DNA of 64,000 nt from Bordetella ansorpii. Its GTDB lineage: Bacteria; Pseudomonadota; Gammaproteobacteria; Burkholderiales; Burkholderiaceae_B. This document shows positions 1 through 8,643 of this stretch, piece by piece (position 1 is the first letter of the stretch; every line of letters starts with the position of its first letter). Below the pieces are notes generated by a model. That model saw only the letters and a program-made list of their open reading frames with translations. It was not told the origin of the DNA and made no database searches. The position numbers were made by a program, and so were the translations under genes. The stretch lies in NCBI RefSeq assembly GCF_900078705.1, contig NZ_FKIF01000002.1, positions 930,001-994,000 of the forward strand, in the 5' to 3' direction.

Positions 1-2
1 CG

Positions 3-578
3 ATGGCTGGCGCTGCGGTCGGTGCTGCCGGTACGGCCGTCGCCATCGGCGCTGCGGCGACAGGTGTGGGCGGTGCGGTGATGGCCGGGGCGCGCATGGC
101 GCCTGGTGCCGCCAAGCTGGCCGGCAGCGGTGTGCGTGCCGCGACGTCGATGGCCGGCAGCGCCCGCTCGGCATTCCAGGCCGGCTCCGCTGCCGCCGGC
201 GGCGAGGCCAGGGGCGCGATGGCCGGCATGGGCAACGTGGCCAAGACCGGCGCACAGGCGGCCGGGCGCGGCGTGGCATTCCGGGCATCCGCCGCCGGCC
301 AAAGGATGGCCGACTCATTCCGCGCCGGGTGGAACGGTCTGTCGGACGATGGCGGTGCAGGCGCAGCGTTGCCTGGCGCGGCCGCACCCGGCCAGGCCGC
401 CGCAGGCGAAGCCGCGGCCGGCGCCGCCACGGCGCAGAAGCAGCAGCCCGCGTGGGCCAAGCGCCTGCATCGCCGCCAGCAGATCGCCCAGGCCGCAACG
501 ACCGCCGCGCACACGCTGCGCGGCGGCGATGGCGGCGGCTCGGGCGCCGGGCCAAGCCTGCGCGATTCCGATTCGTGA
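3..578 (+). CDS. trbL: TrbL-type conjugal transfer protein, C-terminal part
   Basis: This is the last 191 codons of a gene that begins before the window. The visible residues are very rich in Ala and Gly, with a Gln/Ala/Lys-rich tail ending near Ser-Asp-Ser. That composition is typical of the C-terminus of TrbL/VirB6-like polytopic inner-membrane proteins of P-type conjugation systems; the N-terminal membrane segments are not in view. Identity rests mainly on position, because trbF, trbG and trbI follow immediately in the order known from Tn4371/clc-type elements. A short gap of 18 bases with an AAGGAG ribosome binding site separates it from trbF. Confidence 0.75.
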   Translation: MAGAAVGAAGTAVAIGAAATGVGGAVMAGARMAPGAAKLAGSGVRAATSMAGSARSAFQAGSAAAGGEARGAMAGMGNVAKTGAQAAGRGVAFRASAAGQRMADSFRAGWNGLSDDGGAGAALPGAAAPGQAAAGEAAAGAATAQKQQPAWAKRLHRRQQIAQAATTAAHTLRGGDGGGSGAGPSLRDSDS

Positions 579-596
579 CGCTTAAGGAGAACATCC

Positions 597-1301
597 ATGC
601 GATTCAAACGACCGCGGGTGCGCTATGCCGAATCGCCGCAGCCTGCGACCCCGTACCAATCCGCCGCCCAGGTGTGGGATGAGCGTATCGGCTCGGCCCG
701 CGTGCAGGCGAAGAACTGGCGGCTGATGGCCTTCGGCTGCCTGGTGCTCGCGCTGCTGATGGCCGGCGGCCTGGTGTGGCGCTCGGCGCAGTCCCTCGTC
801 ACCCCTTATGTGGTGGAGGTGGACAAGGCCGGCCAGGTGCGCGCCGTGGGCGAAGCGGCCACGCCGTACCGGCCCGCCGATGCGCAGATCGCGCACCACC
901 TGGCGCGCTTCATCGGCCTGGTGCGCTCGCTGTCCATCGACCCGATCGTAGTGCGGCAAAACTGGCTGGATGCCTACGGCTACACGACCGACAAGGGCGC
1001 GGCCGCGCTCAACGACTACGCCCGCACCAACGATCCGTTCGCGCGTATTGGCAAGGAGTCGGTGACGGTGCAGATCACCAGCGTGGTGCGCGCCAGCGGC
1101 ACGTCGTTCAACGTGCGCTGGACCGAGCGCCGCTTTGTGGACGGCGTGGCCGCCGGGCTGGAACGGTGGACGGCCGTGGTGTCCATCGTGCTGCAAACCC
1201 CGCGTACCGAGGAGCGCCTGCGCCGCAACCCATTGGGCATCTACGTCAATGGCCTGTCGTGGAGCCGCGAACTGGATTCTTCCGATGGAGCCAAGCCATG
1301 A
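597..1301 (+). CDS. trbF: TrbF (VirB8-like) conjugal transfer protein
   Basis: The 234-residue product has a cytoplasmic N-terminus, one membrane helix at about residues 42-66, and a periplasmic VirB8/TrbF domain. The domain includes the family-typical stretch following the helix (TPYVVEVDKAGQ) and a C-terminal IYVNGLSWSREL segment. VirB8-type proteins are assembly factors of the type IV secretion channel at the inner membrane. The start is preceded by AAGGAGAACATCC. The stop overlaps the trbG start (ATGA), so the two genes are translationally coupled. Confidence 0.93.
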   Translation: MRFKRPRVRYAESPQPATPYQSAAQVWDERIGSARVQAKNWRLMAFGCLVLALLMAGGLVWRSAQSLVTPYVVEVDKAGQVRAVGEAATPYRPADAQIAHHLARFIGLVRSLSIDPIVVRQNWLDAYGYTTDKGAAALNDYARTNDPFARIGKESVTVQITSVVRASGTSFNVRWTERRFVDGVAAGLERWTAVVSIVLQTPRTEERLRRNPLGIYVNGLSWSRELDSSDGAKP

Positions 1302-2290
1302 ATGATGTTTTCCGTAAATCCGTTTTGCCGGTGGTCCTGTTTGCCCTGGCGGGCTGCGCCTCGCAGGGCAAGCCGCCTCCCGTGATCTCGCTCGATGAGC
1401 CGGTGCGGGCCCAGCCGGTGCCGGAGCCGCCCGCGCCAGTGGAGGTGGTGGCCGTGCCCGACGTGCTGCCGATGCCGGCGCAGTTAAAGCCCATGCCCGG
1501 GGGTGAGGACGGCAAGCCCGTGCCGGAGCCGGCCGACGAGCAGGTGCGCGTCTCGCGGGCCAATGCCGAGGCCCGCGTCGCGCCCACGCGCGAGGGCTAC
1601 GTCAACGCGATTCAGGTGTGGCCGTATAGCGATGGCGCGCTCTATCAAGTCTATGCGGCCGTGGGCCGCGTGACCGTGGTTTCGCTCCAGCCGGGCGAGG
1701 AACTGGTGACGGTGGCCGCCGGCGATACCGTGCGCTGGATCGTGGGCGAGACGTCCAGCGGCAGCGACGCCGAACTGCGCGTGAACGTGCTGGTCAAACC
1801 CATCCGCTCTGGCCTGAAAACCAATCTGGTCATCACCACCAGCCGCAGGACGTACCTGCTGGAGCTGACGTCAACCCAAAAGACGTGGATGGCATCGGTC
1901 TCCTGGGAGTACCCGCACGACCGGATGCGGGCCTTGCAGCGCCAGGCGCAGGCGGCCAGCGCCGCCGCGCCGGTGGACTCCGGCTTGTCGCTGGAGAACC
2001 TGCGCTTCCGCTACGCACTCAGCGGCAGCAATCCGCCATGGAAACCGCTGCGCGCCTTCGACGACGGGCGGAAGGTCTATATCCAGTTCCCCGCCGGCAT
2101 TGCACAAGGCGAGCTGCCGCCGCTTTTCGTGATCGGGCCGGAAGGCGGCGGGCAACTGGTCAATTACCGCTTCCGCTCTCCGTACTACATCGTCGATCGC
2201 CTGTTCGGCGCCGCCGAACTGCGCCTGGGCGGCGACAAGGGCGACGTGGTGCGCATCGAGCGCACGGATGGCGTGGCGCGGAGGAACTGA
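1298..2290 (+). CDS. trbG: TrbG (VirB9-like) conjugal transfer lipoprotein
   Basis: The 330-residue protein starts with a lipoprotein signal peptide and a lipobox (LFALAGC, Cys20), followed by a proline-rich linker. The C-terminal half is a VirB9/CagX/TrbG domain with the family-like segments LTSTQKTWMASVSWEYP and LRFRYALSG. VirB9-type proteins form the outer-membrane core ring of the type IV secretion apparatus together with TrbI. The start codon overlaps the trbF stop, and trbI begins 2 bases after its stop. The much longer open frame reaching back to 776 is only the shadow frame of trbF. Confidence 0.93.
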   Translation: MNDVFRKSVLPVVLFALAGCASQGKPPPVISLDEPVRAQPVPEPPAPVEVVAVPDVLPMPAQLKPMPGGEDGKPVPEPADEQVRVSRANAEARVAPTREGYVNAIQVWPYSDGALYQVYAAVGRVTVVSLQPGEELVTVAAGDTVRWIVGETSSGSDAELRVNVLVKPIRSGLKTNLVITTSRRTYLLELTSTQKTWMASVSWEYPHDRMRALQRQAQAASAAAPVDSGLSLENLRFRYALSGSNPPWKPLRAFDDGRKVYIQFPAGIAQGELPPLFVIGPEGGGQLVNYRFRSPYYIVDRLFGAAELRLGGDKGDVVRIERTDGVARRN

Positions 2291-2292
2291 CG

Positions 2293-3594
2293 ATGAGCCA
2301 GGATGACACTCCCGGCCGTGCCGCGCCGTCGGCGGGCAAGGTCGCGCCCGAGTCGGTGGCGCTGCGCGCCCAGCCGCGTCCGGTCACACGGCTGAACCGG
2401 CGCACGCTGGCCATCATTGCCGGTGGTCTGTCGGTCGCCGTGCTCGGCGCCACGATCTGGTCGCTGCAGCCGCAGCGGCGCGGGGCCGATGAACGGACCG
2501 AGCTTTACAACGTCGATCGCGTCTCGAAGTCCGAAGGGCTGGATGCGTTGCCGGCGGACTACTCCAAGCTGACGCCTGCCTCGCCGCCCGCGCCGTCCGG
2601 CGTGCCTGAACTGGGGTCGCCGTTGCCGGGCGACCTGGGGCCAGCCATCGTGAACTCGCGGCAGCCCGCCGTCGCGGCTTACGCGGCTCCTGGGCATGAC
2701 CCCGCCGATGCCTTGCGCAAGGAGGAAGACGCGGCGGCAGCTTCGCCGGTGTTCTTCCAAACCGGCAGCCAGGCCAAGGCCACCAATGCCGTGCCCGGCC
2801 CACAGGCGGCGCGGGAGGCGCCCGCCGGTCCAAGCACGCTGGCGGCCTTCGATCCGCTTGCCCTCGGGCCGGCTTCGGCGGCGGTCCAGCCGGCCGATCC
2901 CACCGCTGTGCAAAACCGGCAAGACCAGAAAGAGGCGTTCCTGAAGCGCAGCGCTACGCAAACCCGCAATTCCGGCGACTTGCACATGCCCGCTTCGCCA
3001 TACCAGGTCATGGCCGGGACCGTGATCGCGGGCGCCTTGGTGACGGGGATCAAATCGGACTTGCCGGGCGACGTGATCGCCACGGTGACCGAACCCGTCT
3101 ACGACACAGCTACGGGCCAGTTCCTGCTGATCCCGCAAGGGTCGCGCATTCTGGGCGAGTACAATAGCCAGGTCAGCTACGGGCAAAGCCGGGTTCAAGT
3201 CGTCTGGAACCGGATCATCCTGCCGGATACGTCTTCGCTGACGCTCGACAACCTGGCCGGCACCGATCCAGCCGGCTATGCCGGTCTGGAGGATGAGGTC
3301 GATTGGCACTGGGGCCGCATCTTCGCCGGTGCGGCGCTGACCACGCTGCTGGGCGTCGGCGCTGAACTGGCCGCGCCGGAAAACCGGCAGGACGGCGACC
3401 GCATCATCATCGCCGGCCGCGATAGCGCCCAGGACAGCATCAACCAGGCCGGCCAGGAGATGACCCGGCGCAACCTCAATATCCAGCCCACCTTGACGGA
3501 GCGGCCGGGCTTGCCGGTGCGCATCATCGTCAATCGCGATCTGGTGCTGCGGCCGTACCAGCCGCTTTTCTTTAATAGGGGAACCTCACGATGA
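2293..3594 (+). CDS. trbI: TrbI (VirB10-like) conjugal transfer protein
   Basis: The 433-residue protein has a short cytoplasmic N-terminus, a single membrane helix near residues 36-57, and a long Pro/Ala-rich periplasmic linker. A C-terminal VirB10/TrbI domain begins around residue 235 (SPYQVMAGTVIAGALVTGI) and includes the motif LLIPQGSRILGEY. VirB10-type proteins span the envelope and join the inner-membrane ATPases to the outer-membrane core. It is the last of the trb genes here and overlaps the DUF2274 gene by 4 bases. Confidence 0.95.
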   Translation: MSQDDTPGRAAPSAGKVAPESVALRAQPRPVTRLNRRTLAIIAGGLSVAVLGATIWSLQPQRRGADERTELYNVDRVSKSEGLDALPADYSKLTPASPPAPSGVPELGSPLPGDLGPAIVNSRQPAVAAYAAPGHDPADALRKEEDAAAASPVFFQTGSQAKATNAVPGPQAAREAPAGPSTLAAFDPLALGPASAAVQPADPTAVQNRQDQKEAFLKRSATQTRNSGDLHMPASPYQVMAGTVIAGALVTGIKSDLPGDVIATVTEPVYDTATGQFLLIPQGSRILGEYNSQVSYGQSRVQVVWNRIILPDTSSLTLDNLAGTDPAGYAGLEDEVDWHWGRIFAGAALTTLLGVGAELAAPENRQDGDRIIIAGRDSAQDSINQAGQEMTRRNLNIQPTLTERPGLPVRIIVNRDLVLRPYQPLFFNRGTSR

Positions 3595-3836
3595 GTACAA
3601 CCAGGAAACTGCGCCTGGGGCCGCTGCCCAAGACCGAAAGCGTCAAGCTGGCCTTCGCATGCCCGGTGAGTCTCAAGGCCGAACTTGACCGATACGCCGA
3701 GCTTCATGCGCAGACCTATGGGGAGGCGGTCGATGCCGCGGCGCTCATCCCGCACATGCTCGAAGCCTTCATGGCCAGGGATCGGGGATTCAGGAGCCGC
3801 AAGGCAGCCAATACCCGCTTTCCGAGGCCCGTGTAG
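3591..3836 (+). CDS. DUF2274 domain protein of the conjugation cluster
   Basis: This 81-residue basic protein overlaps the trbI stop by 4 bases and is therefore coupled to the trb operon. Its sequence (LRLGPLPKTESVKLAF near the N-terminus, then a helix with LKAELDRYAELHAQ) matches the DUF2274 family, whose members sit directly after trbI in many Tn4371-like elements. The amphipathic helices could suit a small DNA-binding or accessory protein, but its function is not known. About 100 bases without a gene separate it from the AlpA-type gene. Confidence 0.8.
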   Translation: MSTTRKLRLGPLPKTESVKLAFACPVSLKAELDRYAELHAQTYGEAVDAAALIPHMLEAFMARDRGFRSRKAANTRFPRPV

Positions 3837-3905
3837 GGCGGCGATACGGCTTTCTTTGCTCGACTACGCTACAGCAAGTGTACGTGCGGGCTTGATTAGG
3901 GCAAT

Positions 3906-3927
3906 CTGATATTGAATGAAATATCAG
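3906..3927. promoter_or_regulatory. Perfect inverted repeat in front of the AlpA-type gene
   Basis: CTGATATT and AATATCAG form perfect 8-base arms around a 6-base spacer. The repeat ends directly at the AGGAG ribosome binding site of the AlpA-type gene. It is AT-rich in a GC-rich region. It could be an operator for autoregulation, or an mRNA hairpin shielding the ribosome binding site. Confidence 0.5.
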
Positions 3928-3936
3928 GAGAGCCAC

Positions 3937-4233
3937 ATGCCTCGCACTGAGCATCCTTCGACACAGTTGATCTCCGAAGCCGAGCGCGCCACGCCGATGT
4001 TCTACCGCATGCGCGACGTGCTGCGCATGACGGCCCTGAGCCGATCCAGCTTGTATCGCCGCATTGCGGCCGGCACGTTCCCCGCGCCGGTGTCATTGGG
4101 CGGTGCGGCCAAGGGGTGGCGCCGAAGCGACTTGGAGCAGTGGGAGCAGGACCCCGGCGGCTTCAGGCTGATGGAGTCCTGCACCATCCACACTACTGCT
4201 CAGGGTGCAAAAGTGCGCCGGGTGCGCTACTGA
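3937..4233 (+). CDS. AlpA-family excision/integrase regulator
   Basis: The product (98 residues from this start) has a MerR-like winged helix of the AlpA type: FYRMRDVLRMTALSRSSLYRRIAAG, then FPAPVSLGGAAKGWRRSDLEQW. AlpA of the CP4-57 prophage activates integrase expression and excision, so a role in mobilising this element is likely. The start at 3937 is preferred over an upstream ATG at 3916 because AGGAG lies six bases before it, and the upstream ATG falls inside an inverted repeat. The gene converges on the integrase, and the last 41 bases overlap the integrase 3' end. Confidence 0.85.
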   Translation: MPRTEHPSTQLISEAERATPMFYRMRDVLRMTALSRSSLYRRIAAGTFPAPVSLGGAAKGWRRSDLEQWEQDPGGFRLMESCTIHTTAQGAKVRRVRY

Positions 4234-5584
4234 TGCGGCGGTGTACCGGCCTGGCCGGAACACCGCCGAGACCGAGGTCATCGCTGCTGCGGCTGAGGGC
4301 GGGCCGTCCGCCTGCGGTGGATGGCGTTTTGTGCTCCGCCAGCGAATCAAGGTAATCCGCCCAGGCTTGCGCCATCTCGTGGCGCTGTTCGATGAAGCGG
4401 GTCCTGTCATAGGCTTCGCCCAGTTCTTCATCGGAGACGTGCGCCAGGTGCTTCTCGATCATTTCCCTGTCCCATCCCAGTCTTTCCCGGATGAGCGTTC
4501 GCGCCATCGCCCGGAAGCCGTGGCCTGTAATGTCCGTTTGGGTGTCGTACCCCAGGGCGCGCAGGGCGCTGTTCATCGTGTTGTCCGAGATGTAGCGCGA
4601 ATAGCCGTTCTTGCCTCGCCGGCGTGACACGCTCTTGAAGACGGGGCCACTCGGCCCTGTGACTGTGTGAAGCTGGCGAAGAATGTCAACGACCTGCGTG
4701 GGTAGGGGAACGGCGTGCGGAGGCACACGTCCGCTATTTTTGTGGGCCTCTCGTGCCTTCATCATGCGCGGCGGGCAAATCCAGATGCCGGCATCGAGAT
4801 CGAGCTGCTCCCATTCCATCTTCCGTATCTGCCCAGGGCGTTGAAACACATAGGGCATGATTCGCAGCGCGCAGCAGACGATGTAGTGCCCCTTGTAGCC
4901 TCTGATGTCGCGTAACAGTTGCCCGATCTTACCGGGCTCCAGGATGGTGGCGTAGTGCTTGACGATTGGACTGCGCAGCTTGAAGTCGGCCACGCCTTTG
5001 GCCATGTAGTTCTGGCCTGGCTCCAGGAGTCCCAGTGTGACCGCCCGCGCAAAGACGCGTTGCAGGCTTTCCCGCAGCCGGATGGCGGTTTCACGGGTGC
5101 CGGCCAGCGAAACGGCTTCCAGACATTGCAGGACGTCCAGCCGGTCCAGCGAGCCGATGGGGTGGCGGCCCAGCCTTGGGAAGGCGTGCAGTTCCAGTTG
5201 CCGCAGGATCTTCTGGCTGTAGTCCTCGCTCCACTCGTGGATCTGTTTGGCGTGGGCGTGCCACTCGCGCGCTACTTTCTCGAAGGTGGCCAGCGCGTGG
5301 CGCCGCGCCTCTTGGTGGGCCGCACGCATCACTTGGCGAGGATCTTTGCCCGCCAGCAGGTTGAGGCGTTGCTGTTCGGCAGCAGTGCGGGCGGCCGCCA
5401 GCGACATGGCGGGATAAGCGCCGAGGGTCAACTTGACTCGGCGACCCGCGATGTCGGAATAGAGGAACAACCAGCTTTTCGAGCCTCTTGGCTGTATCCG
5501 GAGATACAGTCTGTCCCCGTCAGGCAGCATGTACTCTTTGTCGGCCGGCTTGGCGGCTTCCACGGTCTTCACGGTCAGTTTCAT
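4193..5584 (-). CDS. int: P4-type tyrosine integrase
   Basis: The 463-residue site-specific recombinase has an N-terminal arm-binding domain of the DUF4102 kind (LPDGDRLYLRIQPRGSKSW), a SAM-like core-binding domain, and a catalytic domain. Visible catalytic residues are Arg in FQRPGQIRKMEW, His-x-x-Arg in GHGFRAMA (about 355-358), His in EKHLAHV and the likely nucleophile Tyr392 in YDRTRFIEQR. The gene starts 175 bases from tRNA-Phe, the likely integration target. The last ~43 residues (from PSTAGGRP) look unlike the family and overlap the AlpA-type gene, as if the normal stop had been lost. Confidence 0.95.
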   Translation of the reverse strand: MKLTVKTVEAAKPADKEYMLPDGDRLYLRIQPRGSKSWLFLYSDIAGRRVKLTLGAYPAMSLAAARTAAEQQRLNLLAGKDPRQVMRAAHQEARRHALATFEKVAREWHAHAKQIHEWSEDYSQKILRQLELHAFPRLGRHPIGSLDRLDVLQCLEAVSLAGTRETAIRLRESLQRVFARAVTLGLLEPGQNYMAKGVADFKLRSPIVKHYATILEPGKIGQLLRDIRGYKGHYIVCCALRIMPYVFQRPGQIRKMEWEQLDLDAGIWICPPRMMKAREAHKNSGRVPPHAVPLPTQVVDILRQLHTVTGPSGPVFKSVSRRRGKNGYSRYISDNTMNSALRALGYDTQTDITGHGFRAMARTLIRERLGWDREMIEKHLAHVSDEELGEAYDRTRFIEQRHEMAQAWADYLDSLAEHKTPSTAGGRPALSRSSDDLGLGGVPARPVHRRISSAPGALLHPEQ

Positions 5585-5625
5585 AGCGCACCCCCAAGAG
5601 TTCCTCGGATTTCAGCGGAAATCTT

Positions 5626-5646
5626 AGGGGACTGTTTGAGGGGACT
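5626..5646. repeat. Tandem AGGGGACT repeats upstream of the integrase
   Basis: AGGGGACT occurs at 5626-5633 and again at 5639-5646, one copy every 13 bases, between the integrase start and tRNA-Phe. Short direct repeats at this place fit arm-type binding sites for the N-terminal domain of the integrase. No binding data are available, and the copy number is only two. Confidence 0.45.
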
Positions 5647-5655
5647 AAAACCCTG

Positions 5656-5671
5656 GGATTCGGCGGAATCC
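5656..5671. promoter_or_regulatory. Inverted repeat in the integrase-tRNA interval
   Basis: GGATTC and GAATCC flank a 4-base spacer (GGCG). The repeat lies in the integrase promoter region, between the AGGGGACT repeats and the tRNA. It could bind a regulator or an excisionase. This is inferred from symmetry only. Confidence 0.3.
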
Positions 5672-5759
5672 GATGAGACAGTATGGGAGAGGAATTTGAC
5701 GCAAGCCCTTGATTTCGTAGAAGAAATGGGACTTGGTGAGATCGTGCGGGACAGGCGAA

Positions 5760-5777
5760 TGGTGGCCTGGGGCGGAA
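5760..5777. other. Presumed attachment site core at the tRNA-Phe 3' end
   Basis: P4-type integrases usually recombine within the 3' part of a tRNA gene, which the element then restores. The tRNA here is complete through its encoded CCA. The core therefore probably starts at base 5760 and runs into the T-arm. The matching repeat at the far end of the element lies outside the window, so neither length nor position can be confirmed. Confidence 0.4.
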
Positions 5778-5835
5778 TCGAACCACCGACACGCGGATTT
5801 TCAATCCGCTGCTCTACCAACTGAGCTACCAGGCC
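5760..5835 (-). tRNA. tRNA-Phe (GAA)
   Basis: On the minus strand the 76 bases fold as a standard cloverleaf. The acceptor is GGCCTGG/CCAGGCC, the D-arm contains AGCTCAGTTGGTAGAGC, the anticodon loop is TTGAAAA (anticodon GAA), the T-arm is GGTTCGATTCC, and the 3' CCA is encoded. It is intact, although its 3' end borders the integrated element. It is transcribed away from hemA, toward the element. Confidence 0.97.
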
Positions 5836-6087
5836 AACGAAGACCGCAACTATACATGAATTTTTCAACGCGTGCAGGAACTGGCACCAAATTTCTTCGC
5901 CGAGTTCCATCAACACTGACCTCACCCATAGGACGCCCCCAACCCCCCATTGATGCCATCCAACAACCTCAGGGGAAACCCTGGGCGTATAATCCTGGGT
6001 TGTCCTCTGTTACATCCGTGTGTACAAGCTACCCGTACACGCCGGCGCCCAGCGCCGACACATCCCGGGTCGCACACACCTGCCACG

Positions 6088-7362
6088 ATGTCCGTCGCCG
6101 TTCTTGCCTTCGGTCTGAATCACACCTCCGCCCCGGTCTCGGTGCGCGAGCGCGTGTCCATGCCCGTCGATCTGGTGCGTCCGGCGCTGGAGGGGCTGCG
6201 CACGGCATTCGGCGGAGCGGTGCGCGAAGCCGCCATCCTCTCCACCTGTAATCGCACCGAAGTCTACTGCGCGGCCGAGCCGCAGGTGGCCGAGCAACTG
6301 CCCGCGTGGCTGGCCGAGCACAACCGCATCGAAGCCGTCTCGCTCGATCCCCACCTGTACCGCCATCGCCACGACGAAGCCGTGCGCCATGCGTTCCGCG
6401 TGGCCAGCGGGCTCGATTCCATGGTGCTGGGCGAACCGCAGATCCTGGGCCAGATGAAGGACGCCATCCGCGCCGCCGACCAGGCCGGTTCGCTGGGCAC
6501 GCTGCTGCATCAACTGTTCCAGCGCACCTTCTCGGTGGCCAAGGAAGTCCGTTCGCAAACCGCCATCGGCGCGCAGTCGGTGTCCATGGCCGCCGCCGCG
6601 GTGCGCCTGGCCGAGCGCGTGTTCGGCAAGCTGGATCAGGCGCGCGTGCTGTTCATCGGCGCGGGCGAAATGATCGAACTCTGTGCCACGCACTTCGCCG
6701 CGCAGCGTCCGCACAGCATGATGGTGGCCAATCGCACCACCGAGCGGGCCGAGACGCTGGCAAGCCGTTTTGCCGCGGGCACCATGAAGCTGGCCGAGCT
6801 GGGCGACCGCCTGTCCGAATTCGACGTGGTGGTGTCCTGTACGGCCAGTTCCCTGCCCATCCTGGGCCTGGGCATGGTCGAGCGCGCCACCAAGCTGCGG
6901 CGCCACCGGCCCATGGTGATGATCGACCTGGCCGTGCCGCGCGACATCGAACCCGAAGTCGGCCGCCTGGACGACATCTATCTGTATTCCGTCGACGACC
7001 TGGGCCGCCTGGTGCAAACCGGCACCGACGCGCGCCGCGCGGCGGTGGTGCAGGCCGAGGCCATCATCGAAACCCGCGTCCAGGGCTTCATGCACTGGAT
7101 GCAGTCGCGCGAAGTGGTGCCGGTCATCCGCGACCTGCACCAGGCCGCCGCCGACGTGCAGGCCGCCGAACTCGAGCGCGCCCGCCGCATGCTGGCGCGC
7201 GGCGATTCCCCCGAGGCCGTGCTCGAACAACTGGCGCACGGCCTGACGCAGAAATATCTGCATGGCCCGCTGGCGGCGCTCAACCGCAGCGAAGGCGACG
7301 AGCGCCGGCAACTGCTGGGCTGGATGCCGCGCCTGTTCCCCAGCCGCGACACGCGCCGTTAG
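6088..7362 (+). CDS. hemA: Glutamyl-tRNA reductase
   Basis: The 424-residue enzyme reduces glutamyl-tRNA(Glu) to glutamate-1-semialdehyde, the first committed step of tetrapyrrole synthesis by the C5 route. The N-terminal catalytic domain has the nucleophilic cysteine in [11 protein letters not shown] (Cys54) and the family motif around [16 protein letters not shown]. The NADPH-binding domain shows [12 protein letters not shown]. The C-terminal dimerisation helix contains [13 protein letters not shown]. The ATG at 6088 gives the conserved start [16 protein letters not shown]; the frame is open further upstream without homology. It heads the prfA/prmC block, an order shared with other proteobacteria. 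Confidence 0.98.
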   Translation: MSVAVLAFGLNHTSAPVSVRERVSMPVDLVRPALEGLRTAFGGAVREAAILSTCNRTEVYCAAEPQVAEQLPAWLAEHNRIEAVSLDPHLYRHRHDEAVRHAFRVASGLDSMVLGEPQILGQMKDAIRAADQAGSLGTLLHQLFQRTFSVAKEVRSQTAIGAQSVSMAAAAVRLAERVFGKLDQARVLFIGAGEMIELCATHFAAQRPHSMMVANRTTERAETLASRFAAGTMKLAELGDRLSEFDVVVSCTASSLPILGLGMVERATKLRRHRPMVMIDLAVPRDIEPEVGRLDDIYLYSVDDLGRLVQTGTDARRAAVVQAEAIIETRVQGFMHWMQSREVVPVIRDLHQAAADVQAAELERARRMLARGDSPEAVLEQLAHGLTQKYLHGPLAALNRSEGDERRQLLGWMPRLFPSRDTRR

Positions 7363-7451
7363 CGTCCCGCCACGCGCCGCCCCTTTGCGGCGGACGTTCG
7401 CCTTGCGGGCGCCCGCCGTGCCGATTTCCCCTTTATTTGGTATTTCCGCTG

Positions 7452-8534
7452 ATGAAAGCTTCCATGCGCAGCCGGCTGGAACAGCTGGCCCATCGCCTGA
7501 TCGAGATCGACGCCTTGCTGGCCGATCCCGAGTCCGCGTCCGACATGGACCGCTTCCGCAAGCTGTCGCGCGAACGCGCCGAGGTCGAGCCGGTCGCCAT
7601 CGCCTTCAAGAGCTTCGAGGCCACCGAGGGCGACATCGCCGCGGCGCAAGAGATGCTGTCCGATCCCGACATGCGCGAGATGGCGGAAGAAGAGCTGAAG
7701 GCCGGCCGGGCCCGCCTGGAAACGCTGGAAGGCGAGCTGCAGTTGCTGCTGCTGCCGCGCGATCCCGACGATGGCCGCAGCCTGTTCCTCGAAATCCGCG
7801 CGGGCACGGGCGGCGACGAAAGCGCGCTGTTCTCGGGCGATCTGCTGCGCATGTACACGCGCTTCGCCGAAACGCGCGGCTGGCGTGTCGAGCTGATGTC
7901 GGAAAGCCCCTCGGAACTGGGCGGCTACAAGGAAGTGATCGCGCGTATCGACGGCGATGGCGCCTATGGCCGCCTGAAATTCGAGTCGGGCGCGCACCGC
8001 GTGCAGCGCGTGCCCGCCACCGAGGCGCAGGGCCGCATCCATACGTCGGCGTGCACGGTGGCGGTGATGCCCGAGGCCGACGAGATGAGCGAGATCGTCA
8101 TCAACCCCAGCGACCTGCGCATCGATACGTTCCGCGCCAGCGGCGCGGGCGGCCAGCACATCAACAAGACCGACTCGGCCGTGCGCATCACCCACTTGCC
8201 GACGGGCCTGGTGGTGGAATGCCAGGACGACCGTTCGCAGCACCGCAACAAGGACCGCGCCATGCAGGTGCTGGCCGCGCGCCTGAAGGACAAGGAACTG
8301 CGCGAGCGCCAGAGCAAGGAGGCCGCCGAGCGCAAGAGCCTGATCGGCTCGGGCGATCGTTCCGAACGCATCCGTACCTACAACTTCCCGCAGGGGCGGG
8401 TGACGGACCACCGCATCAACCTGACGCTGTACAAGCTGCAGCAGATCATGGAAGGCGACCTGGAAGAACTGACGGGCGCCCTGATCTCCGAGCACCAGGC
8501 CGAGCAATTGGCGGCGTTGGGCGACGAGGTCTGA
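7452..8534 (+). CDS. prfA: Peptide chain release factor 1
   Basis: The 360-residue protein terminates translation at UAA and UAG. The GGQ motif that triggers peptidyl-tRNA hydrolysis is at residues 233-235 ([16 protein letters not shown]), the same position as in E. coli RF1. The codon-recognition domain and the C-terminal segment [20 protein letters not shown] are also present. The length is normal for the family. The gene lies between hemA and prmC, whose product methylates the glutamine of the GGQ motif, so enzyme and substrate are encoded side by side. Confidence 0.98.
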   Translation: MKASMRSRLEQLAHRLIEIDALLADPESASDMDRFRKLSRERAEVEPVAIAFKSFEATEGDIAAAQEMLSDPDMREMAEEELKAGRARLETLEGELQLLLLPRDPDDGRSLFLEIRAGTGGDESALFSGDLLRMYTRFAETRGWRVELMSESPSELGGYKEVIARIDGDGAYGRLKFESGAHRVQRVPATEAQGRIHTSACTVAVMPEADEMSEIVINPSDLRIDTFRASGAGGQHINKTDSAVRITHLPTGLVVECQDDRSQHRNKDRAMQVLAARLKDKELRERQSKEAAERKSLIGSGDRSERIRTYNFPQGRVTDHRINLTLYKLQQIMEGDLEELTGALISEHQAEQLAALGDEV

Positions 8535-8643
8535 CGCACTCCCGGTTTCTGGCGGGGAGATCGCGACATTCTTGCCGCGATGCGGCCCCTGGAAACCATT
8601 GCATGGCAAGCTCGCCGTCTCCGCCCATCGCTTCCGACCACCC

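Larger units (their letters stand above)
1..5762. mobile_element. Terminal part of an integrative and conjugative element at tRNA-Phe
   Basis: The segment carries the distal part of a mating-pair-formation cluster (trbL, trbF, trbG, trbI), a DUF2274 gene, an AlpA-type regulator and a P4-type integrase. The integrase reads away from the 3' end of an intact tRNA-Phe at 5760-5835. Integrase next to a tRNA 3' end is the usual signature of a tRNA-targeted element, with the element on the integrase side. The other end, the relaxase and the rest of trb lie outside the window. Core genes (hemA onward) resume after the tRNA. The exact boundary needs the second attachment copy, which is not visible here. 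Confidence 0.85.

Noticed and set aside
3916-3936. ATG at 3916 as the AlpA start
   Set aside because: It lies in the arms and spacer of an inverted repeat and has no ribosome binding site, whereas AGGAG stands correctly before the ATG at 3937.
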